This document shows, piece after piece, positions 6,221 through 7,091 of a DNA stretch of 7,091 nt (position 1 is its first letter; each line of letters starts with the position of its first letter). The position numbers and the translations under genes are program-made. Under the pieces are notes generated by a model. It worked only from the letters and a program-made list of their open reading frames with translations, made no database searches and was not told the DNA's origin. Source of the DNA: Rhodobacter sp. (lineage in GTDB: Bacteria > Pseudomonadota > Alphaproteobacteria > Rhodobacterales > Rhodobacteraceae); contig DPZQ01000195.1 of the NCBI GenBank assembly GCA_003536295.1, positions 1 through 7,091 of the forward strand, given 5' to 3'.

Positions 6221-7091
6221 TGTTGTCATTTTTCCTGCCCCTCTTTTTGATCTTGCTGTTCTTGGGCCTGCCCGTGTTTTTCGGGCTGATTGCAGCGCCT
6301 GCGATTTTACTGTTTTTGAACGGCCAAGAACGTGACATCGCGTTGCTTTATCGCAATATCTATAGTGGAATGGACAGTTTTCCACTGATGGCCATTCCCT
6401 TCTTCATGCTGGCAGGAGAGGTGATGAACCGCGCCAACATCACCTTGCGATTGGTTGAATTTTCCGAAGCGCTGGTGGGGCATTTGCGTGGCGGTTTAGC
6501 GCATGTGAATATTTTATCATCGATGCTTTTTGCTGGGCTTTCGGGCTCGGCAGTGGCAGATGTGTCGGCATTAGGCTCGATGCTGATCCCCGCCATGGAA
6601 CAGCAAGGCTACCAACGCAAATTCGCAGCGGCCATCACTGCGGCCAGTTCGATTATTGGCCCCATCATTCCCCCTTCGGGAATCATGATTATCTATGCCT
6701 ATGTGATGGGCGAAAGTGTGGCTGCGCTATTTTTAGCAGGGATCGTGCCAGGTATTTTGATGGGCCTTGCCTTGATGGCGGTGGTGCATTTGATGGCCGA
6801 TCATTATCAGCTTCCCGCCCGCAAACAGCGCGCAAGCTGGGGGCAACGCGGCACTGCCAGCCTTAAGGCGATCTGGCCCCTACTGGCTCCTGTAATTATT
6901 TTGGGTGGAATTTTGGGCGGGATTTGCACCCCAACCGAGGCCTCGGCCATTGCGGTAGTTTACTCGGCCTTTATTGGGCTGTTCGTGATGCGCACATTGA
7001 AACTTTCCGACATCCCTGATGTGCTAACCCGCGCGGGCATGACCTCTGCTGTAGTGTTGCTGTTAGTAGGCGCTGCTATGGCCTTTAAGAC
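6220..7091 (+). CDS. TRAP transporter large membrane subunit (DctM type), 3' end beyond the window
   Basis: The frame from the ATG at 6220 stays open to the right edge, giving 290 residues of a family usually near 425, so about two thirds is present. It is highly hydrophobic, with many membrane helices. DctM signatures are clear: PFFMLAGEVMNRA (60-72), FAGLSGSAVADVSALGSMLIP (104-124), the PPSGIMIIYAY stretch (151-161) and CTPTEASAIAVVYS (236-249). It forms the transport channel and works with the DctQ protein encoded just upstream. The start overlaps the DctQ stop by one base (TGATG), with GGGGA 7 bases upstream (6208-6212). Substrate cannot be told from this subunit; operon context points to a sulfonated sugar or its glycoside. 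A binding protein (DctP) gene is expected downstream. Confidence 0.93.
   Translation, partial: MLSFFLPLFLILLFLGLPVFFGLIAAPAILLFLNGQERDIALLYRNIYSGMDSFPLMAIPFFMLAGEVMNRANITLRLVEFSEALVGHLRGGLAHVNILSSMLFAGLSGSAVADVSALGSMLIPAMEQQGYQRKFAAAITAASSIIGPIIPPSGIMIIYAYVMGESVAALFLAGIVPGILMGLALMAVVHLMADHYQLPARKQRASWGQRGTASLKAIWPLLAPVIILGGILGGICTPTEASAIAVVYSAFIGLFVMRTLKLSDIPDVLTRAGMTSAVVLLLVGAAMAFK

Noticed and set aside
6069..6596. Minus-strand frames over the TRAP genes
   Set aside because: They lie antisense to clear DctQ and DctM coding sequence and are rich in residues typical of reversed membrane-protein codons.
1..7091. tRNA or rRNA genes, CRISPR arrays, insertion sequences, long repeats
   Set aside because: Reading both strands by eye showed no cloverleaf-like tRNA, no repeat-spacer pattern, no transposase and no long terminal repeats.

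Overview
The window looks like part of a chromosome or large replicon of a marine-type alphaproteobacterium, probably Rhodobacterales. This is judged from codon choice in a moderate-GC genome, the TRAP transporter, the GntR/HutC regulator and the protein styles. That placement is an impression, since no search could be run.

Layout. Positions 1-58 (minus) hold the first 19 codons of a gene that leaves the window. Positions 59-249 are a divergent intergenic region. A metallophosphoesterase gene (250-1047, plus) follows and converges on a two-gene minus-strand unit: a GntR/UTRA regulator (2942 to 2241) and a Gfo/Idh/MocA-type NAD(P)-binding protein (2231 to 1113). A 95-base divergent control region (2943-3037) separates that unit from a plus-strand operon that runs off the right edge. 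The operon encodes an SsuD-like FMNH2-dependent monooxygenase (3038-4195), a YdhF-like aldo-keto reductase (4192-5085), a flavin reductase (5082-5624), a TRAP small membrane subunit (5621-6220) and the first two thirds of a TRAP large membrane subunit (6220 to beyond 7091). Every operon junction overlaps by 4 or 1 bases, so translation is probably coupled.

Best reading. The monooxygenase, aldo-keto reductase and flavin reductase trio matches the core of the oxidative sulfoquinovose (sulfo-SMO) pathway. There, SmoA supplies FMNH2, SmoC removes sulfite from sulfoquinovose to give 6-oxo-glucose, and SmoB reduces that to glucose. The Gfo/Idh/MocA protein could be the entry glycosidase, because NAD+-dependent sulfoquinovosidases (SqgA, CAZy GH188) have this fold. 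The TRAP system would be the importer in place of the ABC importer of the Agrobacterium pathway, and the GntR protein the local repressor. The window would then be a TRAP-fed variant of sulfo-SMO using an NAD+-dependent glycosidase. The enzyme classes are seen directly in the sequence. The substrate is inferred from gene combination and conserved active-site residues. Another organosulfonate remains possible.

The metallophosphoesterase and the truncated left-edge gene have no obvious link to this pathway. No RNA gene, CRISPR array or insertion sequence was seen.
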